Position numbers and translations under genes: made by a program. DNA of 64,000 nucleotides, taken from the NCBI RefSeq assembly GCF_042665255.1, contig NZ_JBHTCD010000028.1. One strand, given 5' to 3'. Under the pieces are notes generated by a model. It searched no databases. It was not told where the DNA came from and worked only from the letters and a program-made list of their open reading frames with translations. Positions 49,568 through 58,767 of the stretch are shown here, piece by piece (positions within the stretch are counted from its first letter, which is position 1; every line of letters starts with the position of its first letter). The DNA is from Insolitispirillum peregrinum. Lineage in GTDB: Bacteria > Pseudomonadota > Alphaproteobacteria > Rhodospirillales > Rhodospirillaceae.

Positions 49568-49746
49568 AAACCATCATCTTTGCCGACTATGCAGCGGCCT
49601 TGAGCCAACGCAAAGCTACGCTGGGGATCGAAGCCCCAGTGAACGATGGTGCGCGCCGGACTCCTGAAAAGCGTGCCTTGCTGCAAGAGCTGGAAGACCG
49701 GCAACGAGCCATTGGGCAGCAGCCGGTGTTTCAGGCGCGTTATTAA
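49564..49746 (+). CDS. Small protein co-translated with the nucleotidyltransferase
   Basis: A 60-residue protein (MKTIIFADYAAALSQRKATLG...) starting in an ATGA overlap with the preceding gene. It has a helical RRTPEKRALLQELEDRQRAIG segment. No family is recognised. The pairing resembles a toxin-antitoxin operon or a small-subunit partner, which is inference. Confidence 0.65.
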   Translation: MKTIIFADYAAALSQRKATLGIEAPVNDGARRTPEKRALLQELEDRQRAIGQQPVFQARY

Positions 49747-49859
49747 CCGGTTCGGTTCGCTTGGCTGCTTCCTAAAGTTCCCCGCTCAAGCCAGGAATTT
49801 ACCTTGATCGCATCGTCCTTTGGAAAGATGGGGCAGAGGTTCCGGCTTCAATGTGAACG

Positions 49860-49990
49860 CACAGCGCACGGTAATTGAGGACAAATAGCAAACCATCCGG
49901 GGACCAATCCCCCCGTCTCCCCAACCTCAACAAAACGGGGTCCGGGGCCTCAAGGCCCCGGCGAGGTGTGGAGCAGCGCTCCACATCCCC
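49860..49990 (+). repeat. Family A repeat, copy 5 (truncated)
   Basis: The left end CACAGCGCACGGTA resembles the family's terminal repeat. The core GGGGCCTCAAGGCCCC and GGAGCAGCGCTCC are present. The right end is missing, cut off at the end of the following kinase gene. Confidence 0.7.
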
Positions 49991-49996
49991 TTGCCC

Positions 49997-52105
49997 TCAG
50001 CGCCCCTCCTCCCCCTCGAACCGGGCGGCAAACAGCGGTGCGCTGGGGCAATCACTGTACTCGGCCTGACGGCGCAGCCACAGGGTGAAGGTGGTCTGCT
50101 CGCCGGGGGTGCTGTCAACAGTGATCCGCCCGCCATAGCGTTGCAGGATGGCGTAACTGATCGACAGCCCCAACCCGGTTCCGGCCTGTTTTTTGGTGGT
50201 AAAGAACGGGTCGAATATCCGGTCGAGGTCGGCAGGGGCGATGCCTGATCCGGTGTCGCGTACCCGGATCACCGCGCCATCAAAGCTGTCCGGGTCGGCG
50301 GGGCTGTGCTGAAGGTCGGCGGTTTCCAGCGTCAACACCCCACCCTCGGCCATCGCGTGCAGGGCGTTGACCAGCAGGTTGATCACCACCTGCAACACTT
50401 CACCGCGATTGATCTCGACGCAGCCGGTGGCCTCCAGCCGGGTTTCCACCCGCACCTGCGCACGGTTCAGGTTGTGGCGGGTCAGCACCAGACAGTCGGT
50501 GATGACGCTGTTGACCGTCACGTCTTCGGCATGACCGGCATAGTCGCCGGGGCGGGCAAAGCGCAACAGCTTGGTGACGATGGCGTGGATGCGCTGGGTT
50601 TGCTGGTCGATCAGGCGCAGCTCTTCCTGCACCGGCTCGGCATCGGGGCCGAGCACGTCGCGCAGCAGGTCGAGGTTGCCCTGGATCACCGCCACCGGGT
50701 TGTTGATCTCGTGGGCGACACCGGCGGTCAGTTCACCGATGGCGGTCAGCTTTTCGGTCATCACCAGATGCTGTTGTGCCCGTTTCAGGGTGGCGTTGGC
50801 CTGTTCCAGTTCGGTGGTTCGTTCGGCAACCTTTTGATCCAGCGCCTGATTCCACCGCTGCAACTCGGTCTGCCGCGCCGCCAGATCGTCCAGCAGATGG
50901 TCAAAGGCGCGTGACAGGTGGCCCAGCTCGTCCTGCCGGGCGGTTGGCCCCAGACGGGCACTGTCATCGCCGGAGGCCACGCGGGCAATGATGGCATCCA
51001 TCTTTTCGAGAGGCCGGAAGATGGCCCGCGCCCAGCGCAAATCGGCCAGTGTCCCCAGCACCGATACCAGCACAAAGGCCAGAAACAGCCACGCCAGCCC
51101 CCAGTACAGCGACGCCTGCAACGGGGCTTCGAGAAAGCCGACATACAGCATCCCCACCCGCTGGCCCGAGGTATCGGTCAACGGCTCGTAGCCGGAAATA
51201 TAGCTGCTGTTGACCACGAACGCCGACCCCAGCCAGGTTCCCCCGTGTCCCAGCACCTTGTCAGAGACCACCTGTGACGCCCGCGTGCCCAGAGCCCGCC
51301 GGTCGCCGAGCAAGCGCACATTGGTGGCAATCCGCACGTCATCAAGGAACAGGGTCGCTGTTCCCTGACTGCCGGTTGGCAAGGATGCCGCCTGATAGAC
51401 CACCGCATTCAGATGGTCCACGATATCAAGGTTGCGGTTGAGCAGAATGCCGCCTTCGACCACCCCCAGAAGTTCCCCTTGCGCCCCCAGAATCGGCGCC
51501 GCCACCTGAATCATCAGGCCGCGATCTTCGGCGGTACGGTCATCGGGGCGAGCGTTGCGGGTGGGCAGCAGGTCAATGCGGGCGCGGTCTGGCAGCATCG
51601 GGTTCAACGCCGCCAACTGGGGTGCGCTGAACACCTCCAGCCCGTACATCGGGCGACCGCGCAAGGCTTCGCGCACGGTTTTCCATGCCGCCCGATCATG
51701 GCGGAGCGGAATGCCGGTGCCGGTGCGCACCTGCCCCTGAGTATCGAGCAGCAACAGGTAATCCAGCCCCTCGCGCTCGGCGGCATCAGACAGCGCCTCG
51801 CGGATCAGCTCGGTATTCTCCTGCTCCATCGAGCGCACCAGCCGGTGCGACGAGGCAAAGCCTTCGACCACCCGCAGGATATCGTTCTGCACGCGGTCGA
51901 AATACTGGCGGGCGGTCCCGAGGTCCGAGCCGACCTTGCTGATCAGCATCTGGTCATAGCCATGGCTGCCCCACAGCCAGACGATCAGCAGCAGGACCGG
52001 CACCCCCAGCAACAACGGTGCCAGCACCAGCGTCAGCAGCTTGAACCGCACCGAACGGGCAAAGGCCAGCCGCAGGGATGGCCACAGCCCCAACGGCGGC
52101 GGCAT
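49997..52105 (-). CDS. Membrane sensor histidine kinase, NtrB/DctB-like
   Basis: A 702-residue kinase: membrane helix about 18-45, a large periplasmic sensing domain of about 280 residues (Cache-like, YLLLLDTQGQVRTGTGIP, APILGAQGELLGVVEGGILL), second helix about 335-360, HAMP (PLEKMDAIIARVASGDDSARL), coiled coil, H-box GVAHEINNPVAVI, N-box LVNALHAM, G1 DTGSGIAPAD, G2 GTGLGLSIS. It overlaps the NtrC-type regulator at TGATG and starts at 52105. It is a typical partner for sigma-54 regulators. Confidence 0.9.
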   Translation of the reverse strand: MPPPLGLWPSLRLAFARSVRFKLLTLVLAPLLLGVPVLLLIVWLWGSHGYDQMLISKVGSDLGTARQYFDRVQNDILRVVEGFASSHRLVRSMEQENTELIREALSDAAEREGLDYLLLLDTQGQVRTGTGIPLRHDRAAWKTVREALRGRPMYGLEVFSAPQLAALNPMLPDRARIDLLPTRNARPDDRTAEDRGLMIQVAAPILGAQGELLGVVEGGILLNRNLDIVDHLNAVVYQAASLPTGSQGTATLFLDDVRIATNVRLLGDRRALGTRASQVVSDKVLGHGGTWLGSAFVVNSSYISGYEPLTDTSGQRVGMLYVGFLEAPLQASLYWGLAWLFLAFVLVSVLGTLADLRWARAIFRPLEKMDAIIARVASGDDSARLGPTARQDELGHLSRAFDHLLDDLAARQTELQRWNQALDQKVAERTTELEQANATLKRAQQHLVMTEKLTAIGELTAGVAHEINNPVAVIQGNLDLLRDVLGPDAEPVQEELRLIDQQTQRIHAIVTKLLRFARPGDYAGHAEDVTVNSVITDCLVLTRHNLNRAQVRVETRLEATGCVEINRGEVLQVVINLLVNALHAMAEGGVLTLETADLQHSPADPDSFDGAVIRVRDTGSGIAPADLDRIFDPFFTTKKQAGTGLGLSISYAILQRYGGRITVDSTPGEQTTFTLWLRRQAEYSDCPSAPLFAARFEGEEGR

Positions 52106-53451
52106 CACACCCCCCATTCGGTGCATTTGCGATCGAGGGTCTTGCGCGATACTCCCAACAGCTCGGCGGCCCAGGTCTTGTTGCCACCGCACTGGCGCAG
52201 CACCATCAGGATGTGGCGCTTTTCGACCTCGCTCAACAACAGGCTGTCGCTGCCAGCCTCGCGGGCGCCGCAGCGCAGGTCTTCCAGCGGAAATTCCCCG
52301 AACAGCAACGATCGTTCGACAAAATTGCGCAGCTCGCGCACGTTCCCCGGCCAGCTATGGCGCATCAACACCTGGGTGGTCTCGACGGTCAGCGGTAACG
52401 GCGGTGTGCGCAATTGCTCGGACACGGTCTTCATGAACAGGGCCGCCAGATCGGGCACGTCCTCGACCCGCTCACGCAGGGGCGGCACGGTCAGGGTCAT
52501 CACTTCCAGACGGTAAAACAGGTCCTGCCGGAACTGGCCTGCGGCGACTTCGGCTTTCAGGTCGCGGTTGGTGGCGGCGATCACCCGCACATCAACCGGA
52601 ACTTCCTGCTCACTGCCGACCGGGCGGATGCGCCGTTCTTCCAGCACCCGCAACAGCTTGGACTGCAACGGTGCCGGAAGCTCGCCGATTTCGTCGAGAA
52701 ACAGCGTCCCGCCGTGGGCGTAGTAAAACAGCCCCTTGCGCGCCTCCCGCGCTCCGGTGAACGCGCCTTTGACGTGGCCGAACAGCTCGGCTTCGATGAT
52801 GTCGGCGGAGATGGCGGCGCAATTCACCGCCACGAAGGGCAGGGCCGCACGCGGCGACAACTGGTGCAGCGCCCGCGCCACCAGTTCCTTGCCCACCCCG
52901 GATTCGCCCTGAATCAGCACCGTCGAGGGCGTCGGCGCCACCCGCTGCACCAGCGCCCGCAGCCGGGCCATCGCCGGGGACGGACCGACGATCTCGTCCA
53001 GCCGGGAGTCCGGGGTTTCCAGTTGTCCCAACTGGCGGCGCAGGACAAAGTTTTCCCGTGCCAGCCGGGCACGTTCCATGCAGCGGTCCACCGCATTGAC
53101 GATCTGTTCGACCCGGAACGGTTTCAGCACGAAATCCGACGCGCCAGCGCGCAGGGCATCGATGGCGGTGTTCATGTCGGCAAAGGCGGTGATCAGGATC
53201 ACTTCCCCGGCAAATCCGGCGTCTTCCAGCTCGCGCAGCCATTCCAGACCTGACTTACCGGGTAGGGCGATATCAAGGATGATCAGGTCAAAGGCGGTGG
53301 CCTCCAGCAGCTTTGCACCGTCTTCGGCGCTGCCCGCCGTTTCCACCGCCCAGCCGCGCCGGATCAGGCTGCGCGACAGGAAACTGCGCACGCCTTCTTC
53401 ATCGTCCACCACCAGGACCGACGCGTCTGCAACCGGGGAAACCGACACCAT
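52105..53451 (-). CDS. Sigma-54-dependent NtrC-family response regulator
   Basis: A 448-residue activator: receiver domain (VLVVDDEEG, Asp in LIILDIALPG, Lys in FVLKPF), AAA+ domain with Walker A GESGVGKE, sigma-54 loop GAFTGA and Walker B GGTLFLDEIGE, and a C-terminal Fis-type HTH (NKTWAAELLGVSRKTLDRK). It activates sigma-54 promoters when phosphorylated. ATG 53451 is preceded by GTG GTG; the start is not certain by one or two codons. Target genes are not evident nearby. Confidence 0.92.
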   Translation of the reverse strand: MVSVSPVADASVLVVDDEEGVRSFLSRSLIRRGWAVETAGSAEDGAKLLEATAFDLIILDIALPGKSGLEWLRELEDAGFAGEVILITAFADMNTAIDALRAGASDFVLKPFRVEQIVNAVDRCMERARLARENFVLRRQLGQLETPDSRLDEIVGPSPAMARLRALVQRVAPTPSTVLIQGESGVGKELVARALHQLSPRAALPFVAVNCAAISADIIEAELFGHVKGAFTGAREARKGLFYYAHGGTLFLDEIGELPAPLQSKLLRVLEERRIRPVGSEQEVPVDVRVIAATNRDLKAEVAAGQFRQDLFYRLEVMTLTVPPLRERVEDVPDLAALFMKTVSEQLRTPPLPLTVETTQVLMRHSWPGNVRELRNFVERSLLFGEFPLEDLRCGAREAGSDSLLLSEVEKRHILMVLRQCGGNKTWAAELLGVSRKTLDRKCTEWGV

Positions 53452-53516
53452 CACCACCAACAAACCATGCCAAAGAGTAGGGAAGCATAAAGAGATTTCA
53501 CCAGCAACAACAGGCT

Positions 53517-54434
53517 CTAAAAAGAGGATGCCGGAACAGGCAGCAACGCCCGCCGCGCCGCCCGCTGTACCGCCTGCGTCAATCCGGCCAGCCCGTCGGC
53601 GGCCAGACGGCTGATTTGCCAATACAGGGGAATATCCAGCGGTGTATCAGGGATCAACGGCACCAGGCGCCCGCTGGCCAGATGGTCGGCGGCCAGTTGC
53701 GCCGGGTTCATCCCCCACCCCATCCCCATCACGCTGGCATCGACAAACGCCTGTGTCGAAGGCAGCCAGTGGGTGCGATAGGGAGCCACCTGCCCCATCG
53801 CCTGCCTCATCCACTGTTCCTGCAAACGGTCTTTCTGGTTAAAGGTCAGCACCGGAGCCTGCGCCAGAGCCTCGACTGTCACCCCGTCAGGAAAGTAACG
53901 GGCGATGAAGGCCGGACTGGCCGAGGCGTAATAACGCAACACCCCCAGCGACGACAGACGACAGCCGGTTACCGGCGTTGCCAGACTGGTGACGGCGGCC
54001 AGCACTTCGCCCCGCCGCAGCCAGTCGGCGGTATGGTCCTGATCATCGACCGCCACCCGGAACAGCAGCCCGCTGCGCTCACTGGCCTCGGCCAGCGCGG
54101 GCAGGAACCACGAGCCCAGACTGTCGGCATTGGTCGCCACCGGCACCGTCACCTGCGGCAAAGGCGTTTGCAAATGCGCCAGCGCTGGCAGGTTCTGAAA
54201 CAGGTCATGCTCCAGCAGGTCGATCTGGTCCATGTGGCGACACAACCAGGCTCCGGTTTCGGTGGCCGTACACGGCGTTCCGCGCACAATCAGCGGCACA
54301 CCCAGACGTTCTTCCAGATGTTTGACCCGCTGGGAAATCGCCGACGAGGTGACGTTCAGGCTGTGGGCGGCCTTGTCAAAGCTGCCGGTGGTGATCACCG
54401 CCGCCATCGCCCGCAGTGCGGCATAGTCGAGCAT
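53517..54434 (-). CDS. argP: ArgP/LysG-type LysR regulator
   Basis: A 305-residue LysR regulator: HTH (MLDYAALRAMAAVITTGSFDKAAHSLNVTSSAISQRVKHLEERLG) and effector domain (LPQVTVPVATNADSLGSWFLPAL). It matches ArgP/IciA, which activates the divergent exporter gene argO on sensing lysine/arginine. It is divergent from that exporter (102 bases between starts), the classic arrangement. Confidence 0.92.
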   Translation of the reverse strand: MLDYAALRAMAAVITTGSFDKAAHSLNVTSSAISQRVKHLEERLGVPLIVRGTPCTATETGAWLCRHMDQIDLLEHDLFQNLPALAHLQTPLPQVTVPVATNADSLGSWFLPALAEASERSGLLFRVAVDDQDHTADWLRRGEVLAAVTSLATPVTGCRLSSLGVLRYYASASPAFIARYFPDGVTVEALAQAPVLTFNQKDRLQEQWMRQAMGQVAPYRTHWLPSTQAFVDASVMGMGWGMNPAQLAADHLASGRLVPLIPDTPLDIPLYWQISRLAADGLAGLTQAVQRAARRALLPVPASSF

Positions 54435-54536
54435 TGCTTAAGCCATCCTTAAGACAGGTAAGGATCTTTAAGTATCCTGAATGGGGTGCTGTGGATAGGG
54501 TCGGCAGGCAACATTCGTTTGATACTGGAGTCTCCC
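54435..54536. promoter_or_regulatory. Shared argP-argO control region
   Basis: The 102 bases between divergent argP and argO hold the repeated motif CTTAAG (CCATCCTTAAGACAGG, then GATCTTTAAGTATCC), possibly T-N11-A LysR sites. Assignment by position. Confidence 0.45.
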
Positions 54537-55148
54537 GTGCTCTCGCCCTCTCTCGCCGTGGCTGTTACCGGCCTGTCCACCTCGCTCAGCCTGATTGTCG
54601 CCATCGGCGCGCAGAACGCCTTTGTGCTGCGGCAGGGGCTGCGCAACGAACATGTGTTTATCATCTGCCTGACCTGCGCCCTGTCCGATGCCATCCTGAT
54701 CACGCTGGGAGTCACCAGTTTCCAGAAAGTGGCGGCGCTGCTGCCGTGGCTGGACCCGGTAATGCGCTATGGCGGGGCGGCTTTTCTGCTGTGGTATGCC
54801 CTGAAAAGCCTGCATTCAGCGCTGACCTCATCGGATGCCCTGCTGATCGAGCACGGCAGCGCGGTTCCCCTGAAGCAGGCGTTGATCACCTGTCTGGCGC
54901 TGACCTGGCTGAACCCGCATGTCTACCTTGATACGGTGATGCTGCTGGGGACCATCTCCACCCGCTATCCCGGCCACGAGGTTTCCTTTGCTGCCGGGGC
55001 GTCGCTGGCATCGTTGCTGTTCTTTTTTGCCCTTGGTTATGGCGCGACCCGGCTGCGGCCGGTGTTTGCCCGCCCGCTGTCGTGGCGACTGCTGGAAGGC
55101 GGCATTGCGGCGGTGATGGCGGCGATTGCCCTGCAACTGGTGCTGTAG
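54537..55148 (+). CDS. argO: Arginine/lysine exporter ArgO (LysE family)
   Basis: A 203-residue six-helix exporter: VTGLSTSLSLIVAIGAQNAFVLRQGLRNEHVF, with LNPHVYLDTVMLLGTIS after helix 4. GTG 54537 has GGAG 7 bases upstream and is chosen over a longer in-frame ATG at 54486. It exports basic amino acids under ArgP control. Its stop is close to the Fur box of the next gene. Confidence 0.9.
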   Translation: MLSPSLAVAVTGLSTSLSLIVAIGAQNAFVLRQGLRNEHVFIICLTCALSDAILITLGVTSFQKVAALLPWLDPVMRYGGAAFLLWYALKSLHSALTSSDALLIEHGSAVPLKQALITCLALTWLNPHVYLDTVMLLGTISTRYPGHEVSFAAGASLASLLFFFALGYGATRLRPVFARPLSWRLLEGGIAAVMAAIALQLVL

Positions 55149-55193
55149 GAATCGATGCTTAAGCGATCTTAATGAAGGGCATCTTGCTGCATT

Positions 55194-55216
55194 GTTGCAA
55201 GTAATTCTTATTAGCG
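55194..55216. promoter_or_regulatory. Fur box upstream of the TonB-dependent receptor
   Basis: TTGCAAGTAATTCTTATTAG is an iron-box-like sequence (TTGCAA...TTATTAGC). It lies 87-109 bases upstream of the receptor start, with AAGCGATCTTAATG before it. Confidence 0.6.
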
Positions 55217-55302
55217 TGAGTTCCTGCCGCCGGAACGGCACTCCGACGGCCCACAAGACAGCGCGCACTCGCCGCCGCTGCACAGACACGCTGAGGGATT
55301 CC

Positions 55303-57756
55303 ATGCTTGCACGACATCTCGGGTTCCGGCCGGGCCGCCGCCTGACCGGCTTGTTGCAGACGACGGCCATCGGAGTAATCCTTGCCCATCCGCTGGGAAT
55401 GGCGCCAGCCTGGGCGGCTCCGGCAACCGCCAGCCAGGGCAGTGAATACACGTTCTCGGTTCCGGCGCAGGGGCTGACGCAAGCCCTGCACAGCATCGTC
55501 AAACAGGCCGGTGTGCCCCTGTCACTGAACGAAGCCCTGACCAACGGCAAGACCGCCCCGGCGGTGCAGGGCAAAATGACCCTGGGGCAGGCGCTGCAGA
55601 CCGCCCTGCACGGCAGTGGCCTGAATGCCAGCGTGAGCGATAGCGGCGTCCAGATCACCAGCGCCAGCACGCGCACAGACGTGATGCTCGACAAGATCGC
55701 GGTGATCGGCAACCGTTCGGAACAGTCGCTGGAAAACAGCGCCGCCGTGGTGTCGGTGATCGACAGCACCGACTGGGAAGACAAGGGCATCCACCGGATG
55801 CAGGAACTCGGCAAGATGGAGCCAGGGGTCACGGTGACCAATGACTCCAAACGCAGCGGCGCTGGTGGCTACAACATCCGTGGCATTCAGGACAACCGCA
55901 TCCTGATGATGGTCGATGGCGTCAAATTGCCCGACCTGCCGGGCGGTGTGCTGCTGCGCGGGGGTGGCTATACCCCCTATACCCGCGACATGGTTGATCT
56001 CGACTCGCTGAAAAAGGTCGAAATCCTGCGCGGCCCCGGCTCGGCGCTGTATGGCTCGGATGCCATCGGCGGGGTGGTGGCCTATAGCACCAAAGACCCC
56101 GCAGATTACCTGCACAACGGCAAGGATACCTATGCCTCGGCCAAGGTCGGCTTTGACAGTCTGGATGAAAGCTGGTCGGAAACCGGCACCGCCGCCGCCC
56201 GGGCGGGCGAGTTCTCGGCGCTGGCCTCCTACACCCGCCGCGATGGCGAAGACGTCAAAACCGATTTCAAGGGCCGCAGCCCGCAGGACTACAACGGCAA
56301 CAACATGCTCGGCAAGCTGGTCTATGACCATGGTGCCGACCGCATCGGCCTGACCGGCGAAGTCTTTCAGCGCAAATACGACAGCGACATCTACGGCGAG
56401 CGCACCGCTACCTATAGCGACGTTGATGCCACCGACGAAACCAGACGCTCGCGGATTTCCCTGCAGCATACCCACGATGAACCGCTGGGCATCTTCGACA
56501 AGATCGACTGGAAAGCCTATTACACCCACCTGCGGCGCACCGAAGACCGCATCCGCATCCGCTCGGCTGGTGGCTATGAACAGTACATCCAGACCAGCGA
56601 GCAGGACATTTTCGGCGGGGATTTACAGTTCAACACCAAAACCGGCTGGGGCGGCGTTGACAACCTGCTGACCTATGGCCTGAGTGCCGATTTCACCATG
56701 ACCGACCGCCTGCGCGAATACAGCCGCTGGAACGCCAGTGGTGCGCTGATCAGCAACACCACCCCGGAAGGCAATCCGACTCCCAGCCGTTTTTTCCCCA
56801 ACACCAACACCCTGCAGGGCGGTGTCTTTGGGCAGGATGAAATCTCGCTGGGGGCGCTGACCCTGACGCCCGGCCTGCGCTATGACTATTACCGCCTGAA
56901 GCCGGATCAGGATGGCTATTATTCCAACAACGCCACCACCAATCAGGCCAAGGAGGTCGAAGAATCCGCCCTGTCGCCCAAACTGGGAGCGGTTTACAAG
57001 ATCACCCCGACCTATTCGGTGTTCGGTCAGTATGCCCACGGCTTCCGCGCTCCGCCCTATGACGATGCCAACAGCGGGTTCCGCAATTCGGTGGCCGGCG
57101 GCCTGATCCAGTACGAATTCCTGCCCAACCCGGACCTGAAGGCTGAAACCAGCAAGGGCGTCGAAGGCGGTTTCCGGGGCAAGTTCGACGACGGATCGAG
57201 CTTTCAGGTGTCGAGCTTTTATAACCGCTATCACAACTTCATCGACATGAAGACCATCGCCGCCCCCGCCATCGGCACGGTCGGGCAATATCAGGCGATC
57301 AATGTTGACAAGGTGGTGATCTATGGCGCCGAAGGCACCGGTGAATGGGCCTTTGCGCCGGAATGGCGTCTGTCCGGCTCGCTGGCCTATGCCGAAGGTG
57401 AGAACAAGGAAACCGGCGCGGCCATTGACTCGGTGGCACCACTGACCGTGCAGGTCGGGCTGAACTATGATGCCTCGAACGCCCTGTGGGGCGCTGGCAT
57501 CCTCGCCAAACACGCTTTTGCCCACGATCAGGTCAGCAGCCCCGATTATTACACCACCAAAGCCTATACCACCGTTGACCTGAACGCCTATTACAGCCCG
57601 GTTGAATGGGTGACCCTGCGCGCCTCGGTCAGCAACCTGCTTGATGAACGCTTCATCAGCTTCAGTGATGTGGAAAAGGTCAGCACCGCCAACATGACCG
57701 ACGCCTATGTCTCGGCGGGTCGCAGCTTTACCCTCAACGCCACCGTCGAGTGGTAA
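55303..57756 (+). CDS. TonB-dependent heme/hemoglobin-type receptor with STN domain
   Basis: An 817-residue outer-membrane receptor: signal peptide (about 1-39, ending AWAAPA), STN (secretin/TonB N-terminal) domain (about 48-100), plug domain (about 125-240, IRGIQDNRILMMVDGVKLPD, LRGPGSALYGSDAIGGVVAYS), and beta-barrel ending in Trp. HGFRAPPYDDANSGF and NPDLKAETS resemble the FRAP and NPNL boxes of heme receptors, although no His lies between them. The start at 55303 has GAGGGA 7 bases upstream. It can supply the distant hmuSTUV system. The STN domain suggests signalling to an anti-sigma factor, but none is adjacent. Confidence 0.88.
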   Translation: MLARHLGFRPGRRLTGLLQTTAIGVILAHPLGMAPAWAAPATASQGSEYTFSVPAQGLTQALHSIVKQAGVPLSLNEALTNGKTAPAVQGKMTLGQALQTALHGSGLNASVSDSGVQITSASTRTDVMLDKIAVIGNRSEQSLENSAAVVSVIDSTDWEDKGIHRMQELGKMEPGVTVTNDSKRSGAGGYNIRGIQDNRILMMVDGVKLPDLPGGVLLRGGGYTPYTRDMVDLDSLKKVEILRGPGSALYGSDAIGGVVAYSTKDPADYLHNGKDTYASAKVGFDSLDESWSETGTAAARAGEFSALASYTRRDGEDVKTDFKGRSPQDYNGNNMLGKLVYDHGADRIGLTGEVFQRKYDSDIYGERTATYSDVDATDETRRSRISLQHTHDEPLGIFDKIDWKAYYTHLRRTEDRIRIRSAGGYEQYIQTSEQDIFGGDLQFNTKTGWGGVDNLLTYGLSADFTMTDRLREYSRWNASGALISNTTPEGNPTPSRFFPNTNTLQGGVFGQDEISLGALTLTPGLRYDYYRLKPDQDGYYSNNATTNQAKEVEESALSPKLGAVYKITPTYSVFGQYAHGFRAPPYDDANSGFRNSVAGGLIQYEFLPNPDLKAETSKGVEGGFRGKFDDGSSFQVSSFYNRYHNFIDMKTIAAPAIGTVGQYQAINVDKVVIYGAEGTGEWAFAPEWRLSGSLAYAEGENKETGAAIDSVAPLTVQVGLNYDASNALWGAGILAKHAFAHDQVSSPDYYTTKAYTTVDLNAYYSPVEWVTLRASVSNLLDERFISFSDVEKVSTANMTDAYVSAGRSFTLNATVEW

Positions 57757-57782
57757 GCCGTCCTCCTGCGACAACGCCCGCG

Positions 57783-57811
57783 CCCCCCGGTTCGCCCCCC
57801 GAACCGGGGGG
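57783..57811. terminator. GC-rich hairpin after the receptor gene
   Basis: CCCCCCGGTTCG / CGAACCGGGGGG, a perfect 12-bp stem with a 5-base loop, 27 bases after the receptor stop. No T-run follows. Confidence 0.6.
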
Positions 57812-57875
57812 CTGACGTTTGCCGCCCGATCTGACAGAAAGGAACCTCAGCCACACAGCCACAGGAGCCCGCACC

Positions 57876-58763
57876 ATGACCAGCCCCCTGAACGGACCCT
57901 TCAGCCGCTGGGGGGCCGAAGGCATGTTGTTGCTGGTGGCGATGGTGTGGGGGGCCAGCTATGGGCTGGCCAAAACCGCCGTGCTGATTTATCCGGTGCT
58001 CGGCTTTCTGGCGGTGCGCTTTTGCTGTACCGCCTTGCTGTTGCTCCCCTCGTGGCGGAGCCTGTCAGCCGAGCGGGCGTGGCAGACCGTGCGGGCAGGC
58101 GTCCCCCTCGGGCTGATCCTGCTCGCCATCTTTGTCTGCGAAACCTATGGCGTCGCCCTGACCCGGGCCTCCAGCGCCGCCTTTCTGATCAGTCTGTGCG
58201 TGGTCTTCACCCCCTTTGCCGAATGGTTGATCCTGCGCGCCCGCCCCAGCCTGACCGGCCTTGCCGCGGCCCTGCTGTCCCTGCTGGGGGCGTGGCTGCT
58301 GACCTCGGGCACCAGCATTGCGCTGAATGTCGGCGATGGGCTGATGGTGCTGGCCGCCATCCTGCGTGCCCTGATGGTCACTGCCACCACCCGACTGACC
58401 CGTGACCATCCCGTTCCCGCCCTGCCGTTGACCTCGGTTCAGACCGGAGTCGTTGGCATCGGCAGCCTGCTGGCCGGAACCGTGCTGCTGCCCGGCGGGC
58501 TGCCGCCGTTGCCCTCTGACCCGACCTTCTGGACCGCAACGGCCTTTTTGATCGTCTTTTGCACCATGTTTGCCTTTTTCGCCCAGAATTATGCCCTGCG
58601 CCGCACCTCTCCCACCCGTGTTGCCCTGCTGATGGGGACCGAACCCGTCTTTGGGGCGGTATTTGCCGTGCTGTGGCTGGGGGAAAGCCTGTCGATGATG
58701 GCCTGGGCCGGAGGCGCCCTGATCGTCGGCGCCTCGCTGTGGGCCTCGCTGAAACGGGCCTGA
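57876..58763 (+). CDS. EamA-family transporter
   Basis: A 295-residue, ten-helix DMT transporter with two EamA repeats (GMLLLVAMVWGASYGLAKTAVLIYPVLGFLAVRF; later ALLMGTEPVFGAVFAVLWLGESLS). ATG 57876 has AGGAG 9 bases upstream. The substrate is unknown. It is a second EamA protein in the window, not close in sequence to the first. Confidence 0.88.
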   Translation: MTSPLNGPFSRWGAEGMLLLVAMVWGASYGLAKTAVLIYPVLGFLAVRFCCTALLLLPSWRSLSAERAWQTVRAGVPLGLILLAIFVCETYGVALTRASSAAFLISLCVVFTPFAEWLILRARPSLTGLAAALLSLLGAWLLTSGTSIALNVGDGLMVLAAILRALMVTATTRLTRDHPVPALPLTSVQTGVVGIGSLLAGTVLLPGGLPPLPSDPTFWTATAFLIVFCTMFAFFAQNYALRRTSPTRVALLMGTEPVFGAVFAVLWLGESLSMMAWAGGALIVGASLWASLKRA

Positions 58764-58767
58764 TGCT

